Source: Diadema setosum
Lineage: Eukaryota > Echinodermata > Echinoidea > Diadematoida > Diadematidae
Assembly: GCF_964275005.1 (NCBI RefSeq)
Contig: NC_092705.1
Location: 14,941,885-15,005,884 of the forward strand
Reading direction: 5' to 3'
DNA: 64,000 bases
Both the position numbers and the translations under genes were made by a program. Shown one piece after another: positions 1 to 12,381 of this stretch (position 1 is the first letter of the stretch; each line of letters opens with the position of its first letter). Below the pieces are notes generated by a model. It saw only the letters and a program-made list of their open reading frames with translations, was not told where the DNA came from and ran no database searches.

Positions 1-98
1 TTTTTTTTTTTTTAATAAAGCTAGATCAGTACAGTAGGCCTATATCCTTTGAATTCTAATCAGTAAGAATGTAAAACTTAATAGTGAGAAAATCTCAC

Positions 99-3000
99 CC
101 ATGCTGGAGAGCCTTTTTGATGAAACCTTTCCGTTGGGTCAGACACAGGACGTGGCGGCCAGCATGGGCCTCCAGAGACTCCCCTGCACCACCCAGTACG
201 ATGACCGCCGCACTGCCCCGCCCGGGTCCACCCGCCAGGTAGTCAATACTCTCCTTACACACATCGCACATACCTGAAGGAGAAGCAGAGAATTAAGGGT
301 TAGCCCTTTAAACAAAACTTTGTTATAAATACCAGTTAACGTTTACATTCACAGCTTCCAATAGACATGACTGGATTAAATGTAATGTCAAACCAGAAAT
401 AAAGAGGAAACTGTTAATGAGGGAGATACATGTGTCCATGTATAGAGAAATCACCAATAGATAAGCATGATATGCATAGCATAGTATTGTTATGTAGAGA
501 GAGAAAAAAAAATAACAAAAATAGAAGATGACCTAGAGAAAAGAAAAAAAAAATGGAATATACCTGAACAGAGAGGACAAACAGAGAAAAGACAGAATAT
601 GAAAGTGGCATACCATGAATGATAAAGGAATGTAATAAAAAAAAGGCAAACAAACAAAGTTGCAGCAATATAAAATGGCAAAATTAATTTATATTCTTTC
701 CAAGACATGCATCATGTTTTAATTAGAGTTAGTTACATCAGTTTTCCTTACAATGGAACTTGTCTACTCCAGGTTGGAGTTAAGATATAAATAGTTGCAC
801 TAATGCAATATCTTCACAAAATTTGCATTCCAGTTGAAAGGCAATCAAGGATTATCAAGTATCTTTAATCAAATGAATTTTTTCTCACAAATACCACTGG
901 TCATGTTTTGGTAAAAGACAGGGATAATGACATGGGTGTTATACTGTAGTCGCAAGGTTGCTTGCCAAGGTGCACAATATCATCATGGATTTGGGATATA
1001 AGCATTTTACCTCATGGCTACCACATGAGGATAGGGCAAAAGATAAAGGTGTTTACTGATTGGAACTGAGATTTCATATCTGTGACCTTTGCCATTTGTG
1101 AATGACAACTCTTTATCACCGTACGGCTGAATTTAATACTCTACTACTGATAATCATTTCATTGATCAGGGCAGTGCTTGTGCCATATAGTCTGTGCTAT
1201 GCTTTACCATGTAAGTAGTGCACAAATGTGTGCAAGTCTAGAACTTCTTTTTTATTTTTATTTTCACAAGACTTCAGATATTGAGATGCCTTTGCCATTG
1301 AGCAACTCCGCTTTCATATATGCAAAGAGCTACAAGAGTGTAGTCTGTATAAACACTCATCACAAAATGATAAACATGGACTTAAAGGTCCAGTTTACCT
1401 TTGGAAGCAGTGACTTAAAAAATGTTCAAAATATCACATTTGTTGCATATGCGTAGGTCTGTTGCATCACAAAACATCCTACCATATAAAATTTTTGCCA
1501 TAAAGCTTAAAAGCATAAGGAGATATCAGTGTTTTTCTCATTAAACTGTAGACTGTTCAGTCTGGAAACATTTTTATTATAACTATTGTTCATATTTTGT
1601 GTATTTCAAATTTTTGCAATGGTTGTAATGTTTCTATCCCTAACTCACATTTCAGAACTATTTTAAAGCACTAATGCTGGGTTTTTGTCTCATCTGCAAA
1701 TGGTAAATTATGCCTTTAAAGGTTGCTGCTTCTATTAGGCTTGAAGGTCACTAACCAAACACACAAAACCACCTGACCACCTGCCTGCAATGTGTGTTAC
1801 TGCACCAGTGTAAGAATGAAACAAAGCTTTCCTCACCTCCAGACATAAAGAAATCCCTGACAAGAGGGTATTTGTACATGACGGACAGAGTGCATAGATG
1901 GGAGCGAATGCCGGGAAAGATGGCGCTGAAACCTGTCCCCTCTGTTGAAAAGTTGACAAAGGCGCTAATGCTCATGATTCCATGGGGGTGGAAGCCAACA
2001 ATGTAGTTATGACGAGGGTCGAGGTCTGTCGTTTTATGCAGTCTGACGGGGAAGTAGTCCGCCATCCTCTTCCAGACGCTCAAACTTCGCATGAACTGCG
2101 ATCGCCGTCCACCCCTCTGCGGTGTGTCCCTGTCATAGTAGGCCCAGCCGAAAAGGAGGAGACTGACCCAAAAATACCTGAAAGGTACAAATTTAGGTTA
2201 TGATAAAATGTTGGGATTGTACCAGGTGAGAGACAGTTACAGAGACATACAGCAGCAAAATGTGAGGTAAAAATGTTGCCTGATTCAAGGCCTACACTGT
2301 AGTCATATTCATAGCTTAAGTTACCTTACAGTTGTACTTCACTGAGCTAAGTTATCCGAGAGTGGGAAGAAATAAGCAGCAACAGATAAGTGTTACGTGC
2401 AATATCAACAGTGTCTAACTACAAATAGGACAGTAATCTGAAGAGCAGATTTTCTGTTTTCTGTTCCGGTTTCGGTATACTCAGAATTTACTGTACTCCA
2501 CCGATTTAAGCAGATAAGCTTATCAATATAATCAAACTATAAAATTCAATTCCAGGTTTTGAATAATCTAAATCATCAAATCCAATATTCACTGATGATG
2601 ATGTCAATCCATTTTCAAATTATCATCATCAAATAGAACCACTGTCACAGTTAGAGTCCAGATGTCTAGAGACCCTACTGCATTTATTATAATGAATTAG
2701 ACTATCACTTAAGAATCTCAGAAAATCTTGCTTGTTTTCCCTAGCTGCATTCATTTCAGGATACAACACCATTCTAACGTTAGATCAAGTAGATCTACTT
2801 AAGTAGATCAGGGAGGCGGAGGTGACCTCCCTCTGATCTGAGTAGATATGGCAAATCGTTAAGTAGCCCGACATCTAACGTTAACGTTACAGACAACGTA
2901 AAGTGCCAGTGGATTGTTCTTTAAGGTAAAATTATCTGATTCAGCTGACTGAAAAATAGGTCTGTACGTGGATCGGGCATAGAATTAGAATAGAACCATG

Positions 3001-3272
3001 TTCCGAGAAGACTGCATCTGGAAAGAGCCAGTAAAGTTAAAAAAAAACAAAACAGATAAAAGACTCCTCCGGACTGACGGATTTGTCTGTCTTGTTCAGT
3101 TACACGTATGTACGTAGCTATGCTATGCATACCTTGTGATAAGCATGTAGAATAGGACAAACTGCGTCAAGAGTCGAGAGAACATGAAAAGCGACCACCA
3201 CAGGAGCACCGATGCCGTCTCAAGACGACGATGAAGGGGCACGAAGAGAGGTGCAAATTTCGGCAGCTTCAT
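99..3272 (-). CDS. MOGAT2: MOGAT2-like monoacylglycerol/diacylglycerol acyltransferase, first three coding exons (partial)
   Basis: The family moves an acyl group from acyl-CoA to mono- or diacylglycerol at the ER membrane. Coding exons in gene order are 3133-3272, 1837-2177 and 99-273; all introns are GT-AG and phases agree (2, then 1). They give 218 aa, and the rest lies left of the window. I chose ATG 3270-3272 because the product opens MKLPKFAPLFVPLHRRLET, which parallels the FAPLFMPWERRLQT start of vertebrate MOGAT2. A hydrophobic hairpin follows (about residues 20-60), then the RDTPQRGGRR loop, and the family HPHG motif at residues 110-113 inside GFHPHGIMSISAF. NFSTEGTGF and FPGIRSHL follow, then GGAGESLEAHAG and RKGFIKKALQHG in exon 3. 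DGAT2 is the alternative, but the short N-terminus favours MOGAT2. Whether it is orthologous to MOGAT1, 2 or 3 is not resolved. Confidence 0.9.
1386..1715. mobile_element. TTAA-flanked MITE in MOGAT2-like intron 2
   Basis: TTAA occurs at 1382-1385 and again at 1716-1719. The ends are inverted: AGGTCCAGTTTACC on the left and, read on the other strand, AGGCATAATTTACC on the right. There is no coding potential. The TTAA duplication points to a piggyBac-type or related transposase; the family is inferred from the termini only. Confidence 0.6.
2775..2884. repeat. Small foldback in MOGAT2-like intron 1
   Basis: TAACGTTAGAT at the left is inverted as ATCTAACGTTA at the right. Inside, GATCAGGGAGG (from 2807) faces CCTCCCTCTGATC (from 2826), which would form a tight hairpin. 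Confidence 0.4.
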
Positions 3273-3744
3273 CCCTGCAGCTTTCTTGGTTTTGGTGCGA
3301 ATATTTCTTACCAACTTGACCCAGTAAATGTTGGCAATTGTATAGATCTACAATGTTACACTTTACGGCCCTATTGCCTAATGTTGACAGTCCTCCACTC
3401 ACTCACGTCGCCTCACTCACTGCTGTGCTGGCTTCGCTGAGGTGTAGCGCCGAACGACAGGGGTCCTCTGTCGGTCACAGCATGCATGCACGCAGTGCAG
3501 TGGCGGCCAGGTTGGTCAGCGGTCCGTAACACTAACAGTAACGTTAGGGCTCCCTAGCTAGGCCGGGGATATCATAGATTATCTATATCAATAGGCAGCA
3601 GAGAGGCCCATTTTCATCTTACGATAGATACAAAATGCGTTCCTGTCGACCGATAATACAAAGCAGAAGATACAATAGCATATATCTGCTTGATTGGTTG
3701 GCGGCGGGTCAGTCAGATCAGAGTGGTGGATCGATCGTAAATCA
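3273..3744. other. Upstream flank of the MOGAT2-like gene
   Basis: This holds any 5' UTR and the promoter of the minus-strand gene. It is richer in G and C around 3360-3540 than its surroundings. I see no clear TATA box and no ORF worth calling. Confidence 0.3.
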
Positions 3745-3752
3745 TTCGTACA

Positions 3753-4266
3753 CAGCGTTGGCAGGTCCAAACAGAGCAAAATCACCAAAAAGCATGTGAA
3801 AAATCACCAAAAGCCATAAAAAAATCACCAAATTTGGAAAAGCGTTGGTAAGGCTTCAATTTCAAGACAAAATGATGTCAGTAAACCAACCTTTTATCAA
3901 TCACTCTGCGCGAGTCTCGGTGCAATTTACGGCGCGCCGTATAGTCACACACACTAAATGCAAAATGTGCACGATGTGTATGGCCATGGATATATGAGTG
4001 TTTGTGTACGTATGGTCAGTGGTGTTGAGTGACAAAAAAGGCACATGTTATGTTTCTACAGGAAATAAGGAGAAAACTTTGGGCAAAATGCATTTTTGTT
4101 TTCAATTAGAGTGATTATTTTTCATTGGTCTTTAAATCACCAAAAAATTACCAAAAATCACCAAATTTTGATTTGGTTACCAGGCTAACATTTTGTCACC
4201 AAACAAATTAAAAAATCACCAAATTCCACCCTTTTTGGTTACCGAAATCACCATCTGGCAACACTG
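3753..4266. mobile_element. hAT-like MITE with perfect 8-bp target duplication
   Basis: The ends are inverted: CAGCGTTGGCAGGT on the left and CAGTGTTGCCAGATG (reverse complement) on the right. The 8-mer TTCGTACA sits directly outside both ends (3745-3752 and 4267-4274), as hAT transposases leave. No transposase ORF is present. Near both ends the motif AAATCACCAAA recurs many times on the same strand, possibly subterminal transposase-binding repeats. Confidence 0.8.
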
Positions 4267-4312
4267 TTCGTACACCGTACACCGTATCGTTCGTTCGTAC
4301 GTCGAGGTACCG

Positions 4313-4436
4313 TACGTACCAAAGAGCGTAGAAGTGCGTAGAAGTGCGCCAAGATCTAGAGGGTCTGAAGCATAAACAGCGGCCATTTTAGGAAGCAAAC
4401 CGCTGGATACGCGAGCATACGTGACCTATTAAGAGT
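4313..4436 (+). repeat. Dispersed repeat, copy 1 (ACCAAAGAGCGTAGAAGTGCG family)
   Basis: Begins ACCAAAGAGCGTAGAAGTGC and contains AACAGCGGCCATTT and AAACCGCT. It matches 8313-8459 in the same orientation and 10706-10849 inverted. Function and family are unknown to me. Confidence 0.5.
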
Positions 4437-4439
4437 GAA

Positions 4440-5335
4440 CTCTGCCCCCATTTTATTTTTTTCAAAGCTTTATCAACAGTTTTGGCTAACAGTTTATGCT
4501 TGCAATTTTATGAAGTTTCTCGTATTATTTTCATACATGATAATTTGGTTGTGTATTACACTACAGTCTTAATACAGTTTATTCCTCATGACGAAATATT
4601 TGGACAATTTTCTATTGAAAATACTGAAATTTTCCCTTGAATGAAAGAAGAAAATCTTAATACAGGCTTGCAATTTTATGAAGTTTCTCGTATTATTTTC
4701 ATACATGATAATTTGGTTGTGTATTACAGTCTTAATACAGTTTATTCCTCATGACGAAATATTTGGACAATTTTCTATTGAAATATTTGGACAATTTTCT
4801 ATTGAAAATACTGAAATTTTCTATTGAATAAAAGAAGAAAATCTCCTTATCTCGGGAATGAGGAGACAACTTTTTTAGCTTTATCAACAGTTTTCTATTC
4901 AATTCTCTTTTTCAATTCAATTTTCTCGCTTAGGCTTGTAATCTTATGAAGTTTCTTGTATTATTTTCATATTTTGATAATTTGACTGATTTTATTGAAA
5001 TATTTGGATAATTTTCTATTGAAAATACCGAAATTTTCTATTGAATAAAAGAAGAAAATCTCCTTATCTCGGGAATGAGGAGGCAACTTTTTTTTAGCTT
5101 TATCAACAGTTTATTATTCAATTCTCTTTTTCAATTCAATTTTCTTGCTACATGGTGACGAACTTTTTACAAGCCTAAAGGAGGCAACTTTTTTAGCTTT
5201 ATCAACAGTTTTCTATTCAATTCTCTTTTTCAATTCAATTTTCTCGCTTAGGCTTGTAATCTTATGAAGTTTCTTGTATTATTTTCATATTTTGATAATT
5301 TGGCTGTGTATTACAGTTTATTCCTAATGACATTC
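4440..5335. repeat. Degenerate tandem array, AT-rich
   Basis: Three to four imperfect copies of a unit of roughly 160-200 bp follow one another. Each holds TTATGAAGTTTCT followed by TATTATTTTCATA, an AATTTTCTATTGAA stretch, and GAAGAAAATCTCC or a close variant. Copies start near 4498, 4665, 4935 and 5250. There is no coding potential. Confidence 0.6.
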
Positions 5336-5587
5336 ATTTGTATGATTTTGCAGGTTTGTACAGGGACTGCTCGCGTGATCTGTCAGCGTCATTTTCTTCC
5401 TTTTTTTTAATGATTTTATGGGTGGTGTCATTAGATTTCATTCATTATTTGTGACATTGATTTGCTCATGGAATATCTGTGAATGTTTGTGTATTGGATG
5501 CACGTTGGTGCTTGCTGATATTTTTTATCACGGTGGTGCGCTGGTGTTGGGGGTTGGGTGCTGGTGTTCACGGTGATGACTGGTTCC

Positions 5588-5588
5588 T

Positions 5589-5624
<36 letters not shown>
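5588..5624. repeat. (TG)n microsatellite
   Basis: An uninterrupted TG dinucleotide run. ORFs crossing it are repeat translations, not genes. Confidence 0.9.
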
Positions 5625-5626
<2 letters not shown>

Positions 5627-5747
5627 TTTGGTGTGTGGCGCTGGGGAGCGGTTCATTCGCGTCTGCTCATTGCGGCGAACGGGGAGAATTCCGCCCAACC
5701 ATCCGGGGTGTGCCTTTCTTTTATTGACTCGGTTCAAGTTCAAAGTT

Positions 5748-6040
5748 CTGCTTGAGTGATTTTGGATTGCGTAGACTCTCACGCAAGTCACCTGCTCTGA
5801 TACAATGAAATGAAAACGACGTATACAGCGTATTAACGGAAATGAATATCTTAAAGCGACTGGTCATAAAGACTAATTTTTTGACAATGTAAGGAATTTC
5901 TGTAAGTTCTGCTTGAGTGACTGGATTTCGTAGACTCTCACACAGGCCATCAGCTCTGGTACAATGAAATGAAAGCGGCGTATAGAGCTATTAAAGGAAA
6001 TAAATATCTTAAAGCGACTGGTCACGAAAGACTAATTTTC
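5748..6040 (+). repeat. Direct duplication of about 130 bp
   Basis: Two copies (about 5748-5880 and 5909-6040) share CTTGAGTGA, GTAGACTCTCAC, ACAATGAAATGAAA and ATCTTAAAGCGACTGGTCA. They are diverged, so the duplication is not recent. Confidence 0.55.
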
Positions 6041-8256
6041 TGCTAAACAGGAATACCGCGTTAATTTGAATACAGTATACAGTACTATAGTATGTGAAAT
6101 CGCGAGGGATCTGACCAGAAGCTACAGGCCTACAAAATAATAATAATAATAAGTATAATGATATTTACCGAACGTTCGCACCTTCAATTTAGTCAAACAA
6201 AGACGCTTATGGTGTTATTAAAGATAGGAGAGAGAACACCTTGACTACAGAGACATAGCATCATTTCAGGACTATAGAATAATATAAGCAGACCTATGCA
6301 ATAGGTGATCAGGCAGCCCTCAATTCCAAGCTAACACAAAATTCACTTGAAGAGCCAAAAGTGCATAAATTGGCTTAAAACTGACTAAACAAAACACTAA
6401 AACAAAACTCCGAAACGCACAATCAATCAAAGTCATAATTTGAGAGCTTTTCTCGACGTTGCGAACTAGAGTAAAACGTATTTTATTTCGCCGTTTTGAT
6501 GAATGCTGCTGAACCCCAACCAGCATCAATTATCACAAAACCAGTGGCGCACATCATTATCGTGTACAGGTGTAAAGACCTATAAGTAGGTCTTTGTATA
6601 GGTAACAATCTAAGAGAGGAATAACACGTAGAAATATCGGGGAGGCCTATACTTTTGGATTTTACAGTATGTCAGTTTAACCTATTATGTGTACAATGAA
6701 AGAAAGGGATCATTAATTAGCTAAACAAGATGGGAAAAAGAGTGAGAAGAACTAAATGATGACAACCAGCTGCCCCTCAATTTTCCGAGCAAATGAAGGT
6801 ATACATAATGAAAATGATTGATCTGATACAATTCGAAGTAAGCATGCTAGTAAAAGAACAGCAACATCAGCAACAGTAGTTGTTTTCCATATAACCTTGC
6901 ACTATAGACAAAATATTTCACGATAGTAAGAATTCCACTGCAACTGCGATAAAGCAGAACCTCTCGCGGGCTTTTCTCTCAGGGTACACACACTATACAA
7001 TCCACAAAAAATGATTGTCTGACCTGGTGAAGATTCCTTTTCCCAATAATAGTCCGTATAACTTCTTGATGTTGCAGCCATTCAGTGACTACAGCTCGTC
7101 GGTATGTGTTGCTGCCCGGAGTAATCCCATTCCTGGCAACATTGATACTAACCCAGCCAACTTACCAAACTTTGCCTTCCTTGTCCCCTTGGTAACCGAA
7201 CCGTATCCCGCTGAATTCTCTTTGTTGTGACGATTCATTTGCATATCAAAGATTGTCGTATACTGAGGATTCCAGCCTACACGCATACCAGTCAGCTTAC
7301 AAAATGTTATATTAATGGCGTCAACTGCTCTAGAAATTTATATCCTATCCCTGCAATTAGCCCTAACCCTTCTTGGTATATACAGAAGAAAAAAAAAACG
7401 ATCAAACAAAACAAAACAAAGAAAAGACGATAGGAGGGAAAAATCTGTCTTTTGCTGTATATAATATTTGGGATTCATTACCAGCATACCGCACCGGAGG
7501 AATTCTTTCTTCATTTCCTATTCTAATTTCAGAGTAATAAGATGAACACTGGTTCTTGTGATATTAAGATGAACAGTTGACGACACTCGCCTATCTTAGT
7601 TTGTTTATAGCTCTTTCAACCTTATGTAATTCCCTTATCACCACTTGGGAGCAAAAAGGGGAGGCATGGTGCAAGGCATCATTTCACACCCATGTCTACT
7701 CAAAGGGGGTCTTTTTGATTTGAGGACAAATGAAAAAAAAAATCCTTCTATAGGCCTATATTTGTTTTTCTTTCGAGTTTTGTTTTGTCTTGTTCTTTTT
7801 TCTTTTCTTTTTTTTTTAACCAAAACTCATCTCTAATCAAGGGCGACTAAGGCAGTACTAACATTGGAGATGAAGCAGGATCGATGAGAGGTGGTTTTCC
7901 TACCTCCCCGTTCCATCTTTATATCTTACACCATATGGCCTGCCGGTTCTTAGGCGGTATGCATGATGTAGGCCTATAATTTCGCGAGTTCAACGCGCGA
8001 TAGAGTGAATCCGATCCATTGATAAGTCTGATCGATTGAGATAGACATGATAATCAGTCACTTGTATTGAAAACTTTGATAATAGATAATCACGCAACAG
8101 AATAGGCCTTGAGAATTTTTGCTTTTAAATCAGCTGTACTACATTAGTCTGTCTCTATATAGTTATGAAATCGTGAACAACAACTACTAAGGAATTTAAT
8201 GTCTGAATAAACAACAACTGATCAACAAAGACCTCGTGTAACCTGTCTCGTAAAGA
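6041..8256. other. Intergenic, no feature recognised
   Basis: AT-rich sequence with short A- and T-runs. ORFs here are short, low in complexity and lack protein-like composition or splice logic. I see no gene. Confidence 0.4.
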
Positions 8257-8290
8257 CCCCCCCCCCCCCCCGGGGGGGGGGGGGGGGCAC
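8257..8290. repeat. Poly-C/poly-G palindrome
   Basis: A run of C is directly followed by a run of G of similar length, a perfect homopolymer hairpin. Run length may be unreliable in the assembly. Confidence 0.6.
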
Positions 8291-8312
8291 AAGGCCCTGT
8301 GTTTTAGATTTT

Positions 8313-8459
8313 AACCAAAGAGCGTAGAAGTGCGCCAAGATGGTATACTCAGGCGATTTTACAGATAAAGAGGTGTAGTACGCCATGGAGCCCAACAGCG
8401 GCCATTTCAGAAACCAAACCGCTAGATTATCGCAAGCGTATCAATGACCTCCCTTTAAT
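8313..8459 (+). repeat. Dispersed repeat, copy 2 (ACCAAAGAGCGTAGAAGTGCG family)
   Basis: Same start ACCAAAGAGCGTAGAAGTGC and the same AACAGCGGCCATTTCAG core as copy 1 near 4313. The flanks differ. Confidence 0.5.
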
Positions 8460-9451
8460 TTTCTCCATTCTAAGGGGCAAACAGCGGTATAGCATTGTTT
8501 AAGACCTCAGAATTCCATTTGGAAGCATCATTGTTACCTATAAAAATGAGAAAAAAAATGAAGAAATGTCCATTATTTTCGAATCTATAGTCCCTGAAAG
8601 TTCGAGATATATAGGCACTACTGAAACGGCCTTCTCGATCTCTCCATTCCTCCTTTCCTAGTAGATCTCTTTCTCTCTTTTGCATCTACTCTCTTGGCCT
8701 TATATCACACCTTCGGGAGGGGAGAGGAGGGGGAGGGGGACGTGTCCCCCCTGGATTTTTTTTTCCGGGGATCATCCCTCTTTATTTCCAAACTTGTAGT
8801 ATTATTATTTTTTCTTATTTTTTAGCACTATAGAGCTTGTATCTGCAGTGGTAGCATGTTCAAAAGATTTCAGATTTTTTTAATGAAAATTCTCAAATAT
8901 TCCATCAAAGACGTGAATCACATTGTTGAATTTTGATTCTGAAAATTCATATTCTTAGATCCACCTCTCATAAACTTACATATTGAAGACGCGCATAAAT
9001 ATGCCGATCCTGGATATAAAGAGGTCATGAACAACAACGAATTTAGCCATTCACATTTTCCCTACATTTCCTCTTTTTATCAAAAATCGCACATATTCCA
9101 CCATAGTGTGCACCAACTCGTATAATATCAATTCTGAAAAATATAAAAGCTCCCTCTCGCCCACTCGCGACCTCAAATACAGAGTGCACTGTGAAGACCG
9201 ACAACGTGGATCAAGAGGTGACTGCAGATATCACGATTCAGCCAATCACATTGTCCCAGAATATTTTCTCTTTGATTATATAAACATTTTAAATTCCACC
9301 AAAGTGGGTGCTGAGATTGCTGAATTTCTACATAAAAAAAAAACACACCAAATGCTCCGACGGGGTGGAAGGGGGGAGGGGGCAGTGGTGTATAGACAAG
9401 TCCTCAAATGAGACCGGTATTAAAATTTGGGGCCAACAGAGACGATCTGCA

Positions 9452-9621
9452 GGGCCCTGTTTCATAAAGCTGTTCGTAAAGTTACGAACAACTTACGAGC
9501 GACTGGTGATCAGTTCTGATGTGGTACACTTATCAGAATTTCCATAAATCAGCACAAGCAGTGATCACCAGTCGCTCGTAAGTCGGTCGTAAATATACGA
9601 ACAGCTTTATGAAACACCCCC
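9452..9621. mobile_element. Foldback MITE of the GTTTCATAAA type
   Basis: A near-palindrome: GTTTCATAAAGCTGTTCGTA and, further in, TTACGAGCGACTGGTGATCA on the left are repeated inverted on the right, ending TTTATGAAACACCCCC. The arms cover most of the element. Relatives lie near 10919, 23687 and 33715. Confidence 0.7.
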
Positions 9622-10705
9622 TGATATTGTGTATTGCGGCCAAGAAAGGCGATTAATACGTTCAACCACTCCCCCCCCCCCCCAAGATAACACACACATC
9701 ACTACATGAATACACATGGCCACTTTACTCAGGAATATTTTTCTATTAGGACAAGAATGATTAACATTTTGTTATTATCAACAAGAAACATTGTTTTATG
9801 CGGGGATCAGTAATGTGAAAATATAAGGTGACGGCGACGAAGATCACGATTATAATAAAGAAGATAATGATAATACCAAGAAGAAGAATGTTGATAACTT
9901 CAGGACGGTACATGATTCAGCGACTGAAGCTTGTTCTGCCCATGTCAGTGCATCATATTAAACAATACATAATAAAAGTAATACAACTCGTCCGTTTGGT
10001 CCAATATGTTAATTCAAATTCAAATTCAAATTTTATTTTCACTTTCTTTTTTCAACAGAATGTACAAAAAATATATACATATATATTTGAAATTTGACAT
10101 GCGCCATTGAAAATATACACAGCGATCCAAGGATAACAACATGTTCATCACACAAAAAAGAGACATACAATTCATAAATCTTAAAAGTGCCAACACACTG
10201 TGAAAATTTCACATGTATCAAGAGGTCTACATCACCCTATCCACGGTACCCCCGCCAAAAAATATATAGGGGCCTAAATGAAAAATAAAGATAACCCGAA
10301 AAGAAGAAAATGAGTGTTCGTTTGTTGTTTTTTTTTTAAGACTGTATAGAAAGGATGATTTTATTGACCGCCTACAATGATTTCTGTCGGTTGTTCTAGG
10401 GGAAATCATGGCATATTAGCGTACATTGTTAACTAGGAGAAGAGTTGAGAGAGAGAGGGAAAGAGACAGGGCTCTGAAGCTGTGGGCACGCTGTCTCTCA
10501 TGCATATCAAACACAATAGTGTAGATTAGTTAGCTCGAATTTTGAGGGACTGCAGATTTGATAATGGATTGAATTTCTTTATTTGTATTTCGTTCTCAGG
10601 AGGAAATGATACTTCTTAATGTTGTAATAAGGTCTAAGTCCTTCTTTTACCCTGTATGCCTCCCTAAAAGGGAGAAAAAGAAAGGAAGGCAGAATACCGC
10701 TCCAT

Positions 10706-10849
10706 TTAAGGTCACGTAAAAATACGCCCGCCATCGCTCGCTTTGCTTCCTAAAATGGCGCCAGAACCTGCCCATGAGCGAACTTCTTTGGTAGACCCTC
10801 TTATTAGCGCACTGCGTTCGCTTCTATACTTCTTCTATACTCTTTGGTA
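10706..10849 (-). repeat. Dispersed repeat, copy 3, inverted
   Basis: Read on the minus strand it starts GTACCAAAGAGTATAGAAG and holds GGCGCCATTTTAGGAAGCAAA, matching copies near 4313 and 8313. Confidence 0.45.
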
Positions 10850-10918
10850 CACACGTAGGAGGGATCCCCGGATGGATTCTGCATGCAATTTTTTGCAATG
10901 ATGCTCGCTCCATCACCA

Positions 10919-11121
10919 GGGCCCCGTCTCGTTAGACTTGTGATTGATTCAAATCAATCACAACTTTACGATTGACTGCAAATCCATCTTATAAAAAAGT
11001 TATGATTGAAATTAAGACGGAGAACTGCAATCAATCAATCACAGGTTGCGATTAATTGCAGCTTTCAAGAGATTTGTGATTGATATTGATTTCTATCACA
11101 AGTTTTATAAGACAGGGCCCA
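10919..11121. mobile_element. Foldback MITE with GGGCCC ends
   Basis: The left end reads GGGCCCCGTCTCGTTAGACT and the right end, inverted, GGGCCCTGTCTTATAAAACT. The interior repeats TGATTGATT and its complement. There is no coding potential. Confidence 0.65.
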
Positions 11122-11418
11122 GGGTGGCTCGCTCCCGGATCCCGCCCTCGCACGCGGTCCCCCGCCCCCCCCCACCCCCCCCCCCATAAATGTCACGGGG
11201 GGTTCACGAAGAATCTAAGTCGAACTTAAAATTTAAGATTGACTAAAAAATCAGGGTACACCACTGGTTTCCCTGTTCAATTTCATTAGCCTTTTTAATC
11301 CACTTCAAATTGTCATTAATGTTTACATTTTTATTTTATTTATACAATCTTGTATTATCAATGGCTCCATGCAGCATTGAAGTACACACAGCATACTATA
11401 AATTTTAGTCAATCTTAA

Positions 11419-12381
11419 CCCTATAAAGCCCAAGGGGGGGCACATTGTGCCCCCTACTATATTTTCGTTTGCCACTCCTACACCCTCTACTCGATTTCAA
11501 CCAAATTTGGTGACTTTTCCTAAAATCTTATTGCGAACATTTTGATATATAGTTTAGCTATGTCCGATATTGGTGGTTGCCATGGCAACCGTAAACTGAC
11601 AACCTTGTTCGTCAGATTTTGAATGATTTTCTGTTCCAATTTCACTTATGGATGAAATGGGGGTTTTCTTGGCTGTAATTTGCTGAAGGACCAGAATGTG
11701 AAGTAATTATGGTTGTGAATTACCCTGAAATGGTCTTCTTATTATTTCCTTTATTTTTATATGACATAGGCATCAAACAATAGATATAATAGAAATAATC
11801 AAAAATACAGCATTTTCCAGAGACTACCCTTTTATTTTGTGTTATCTTCACACAAGCTTTCCCTGTAATATCATTTTTTATCATATTATCAGTCTGCAAA
11901 CTCAAAATTTCAATATTTTGAAAATACGAAATGTGATACCAATATATGTACCCATTCCAAGCAATACGTCATAGGTTTCATATATTTCTTTATATTGTAA
12001 CGAGTAGCGCCCCCACGTGTTGACCTTGAGAAATTTCAACCATAACAAATAGTGAAGGTTGACTTGCTTTTCCTTTTTGGGAAATATGAAAATGATTGAT
12101 ATGAAATAAAAACATATATACTGGGGATAAAGAAATAAAAAGAAAAAACATGATTTTAGCATATTTCCTATGTATTTCTGTATATTTTGGTAAATAGCGC
12201 CCTCAGTGGATGACCTTGAGAAATTTCAAATGTTGGGTCATGTAGAGTGTGAGTTGCTCTACCCATGTGCCAAATATGACGGTCATACATCATATAATAA
12301 AAAAGTTATATAGGGGGGCACAATGTGCCCCCCCCCCCCCTTGGGCCTGGAAGGGGTCAAAATAGCTTGGGCTTTATAGGG
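11419..12381. mobile_element. piggyBac-like MITE, 963 bp
   Basis: TTAA lies at 11415-11418 and 12382-12385. The element begins CCCTATAAAGCCC and ends GGGCTTTATAGGG; TTAA followed by CCCT is the classic piggyBac terminus. Next to each end lies a second inverted pair (GGCACATTGTGCCCCC on the left, GGGGGGCACAATGTGCC on the right). Two internal copies of TGACCTTGAGAAATTTCAA occur near 12023 and 12211. There is no transposase ORF, so it is non-autonomous. Confidence 0.8.
11575..11590. promoter_or_regulatory. Perfect palindromic X-box-like motif inside the piggyBac-like MITE
   Basis: The 16-mer GGTTGCCATGGCAACC is a perfect match to the symmetric RFX-factor X-box. It lies inside a transposon with no nearby start site, so function is doubtful. 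Confidence 0.35.

Noticed and set aside
3273-3314. Upstream extension of the MOGAT2-like start (VRNIRTKTKKAAG)
   Set aside because: It would begin at a TTG codon. The ATG at 3270-3272 fits the family N-terminus.
5479-5791. 82-87 aa ORFs on both strands
   Set aside because: They cross the (TG)n tract and have no conserved features.
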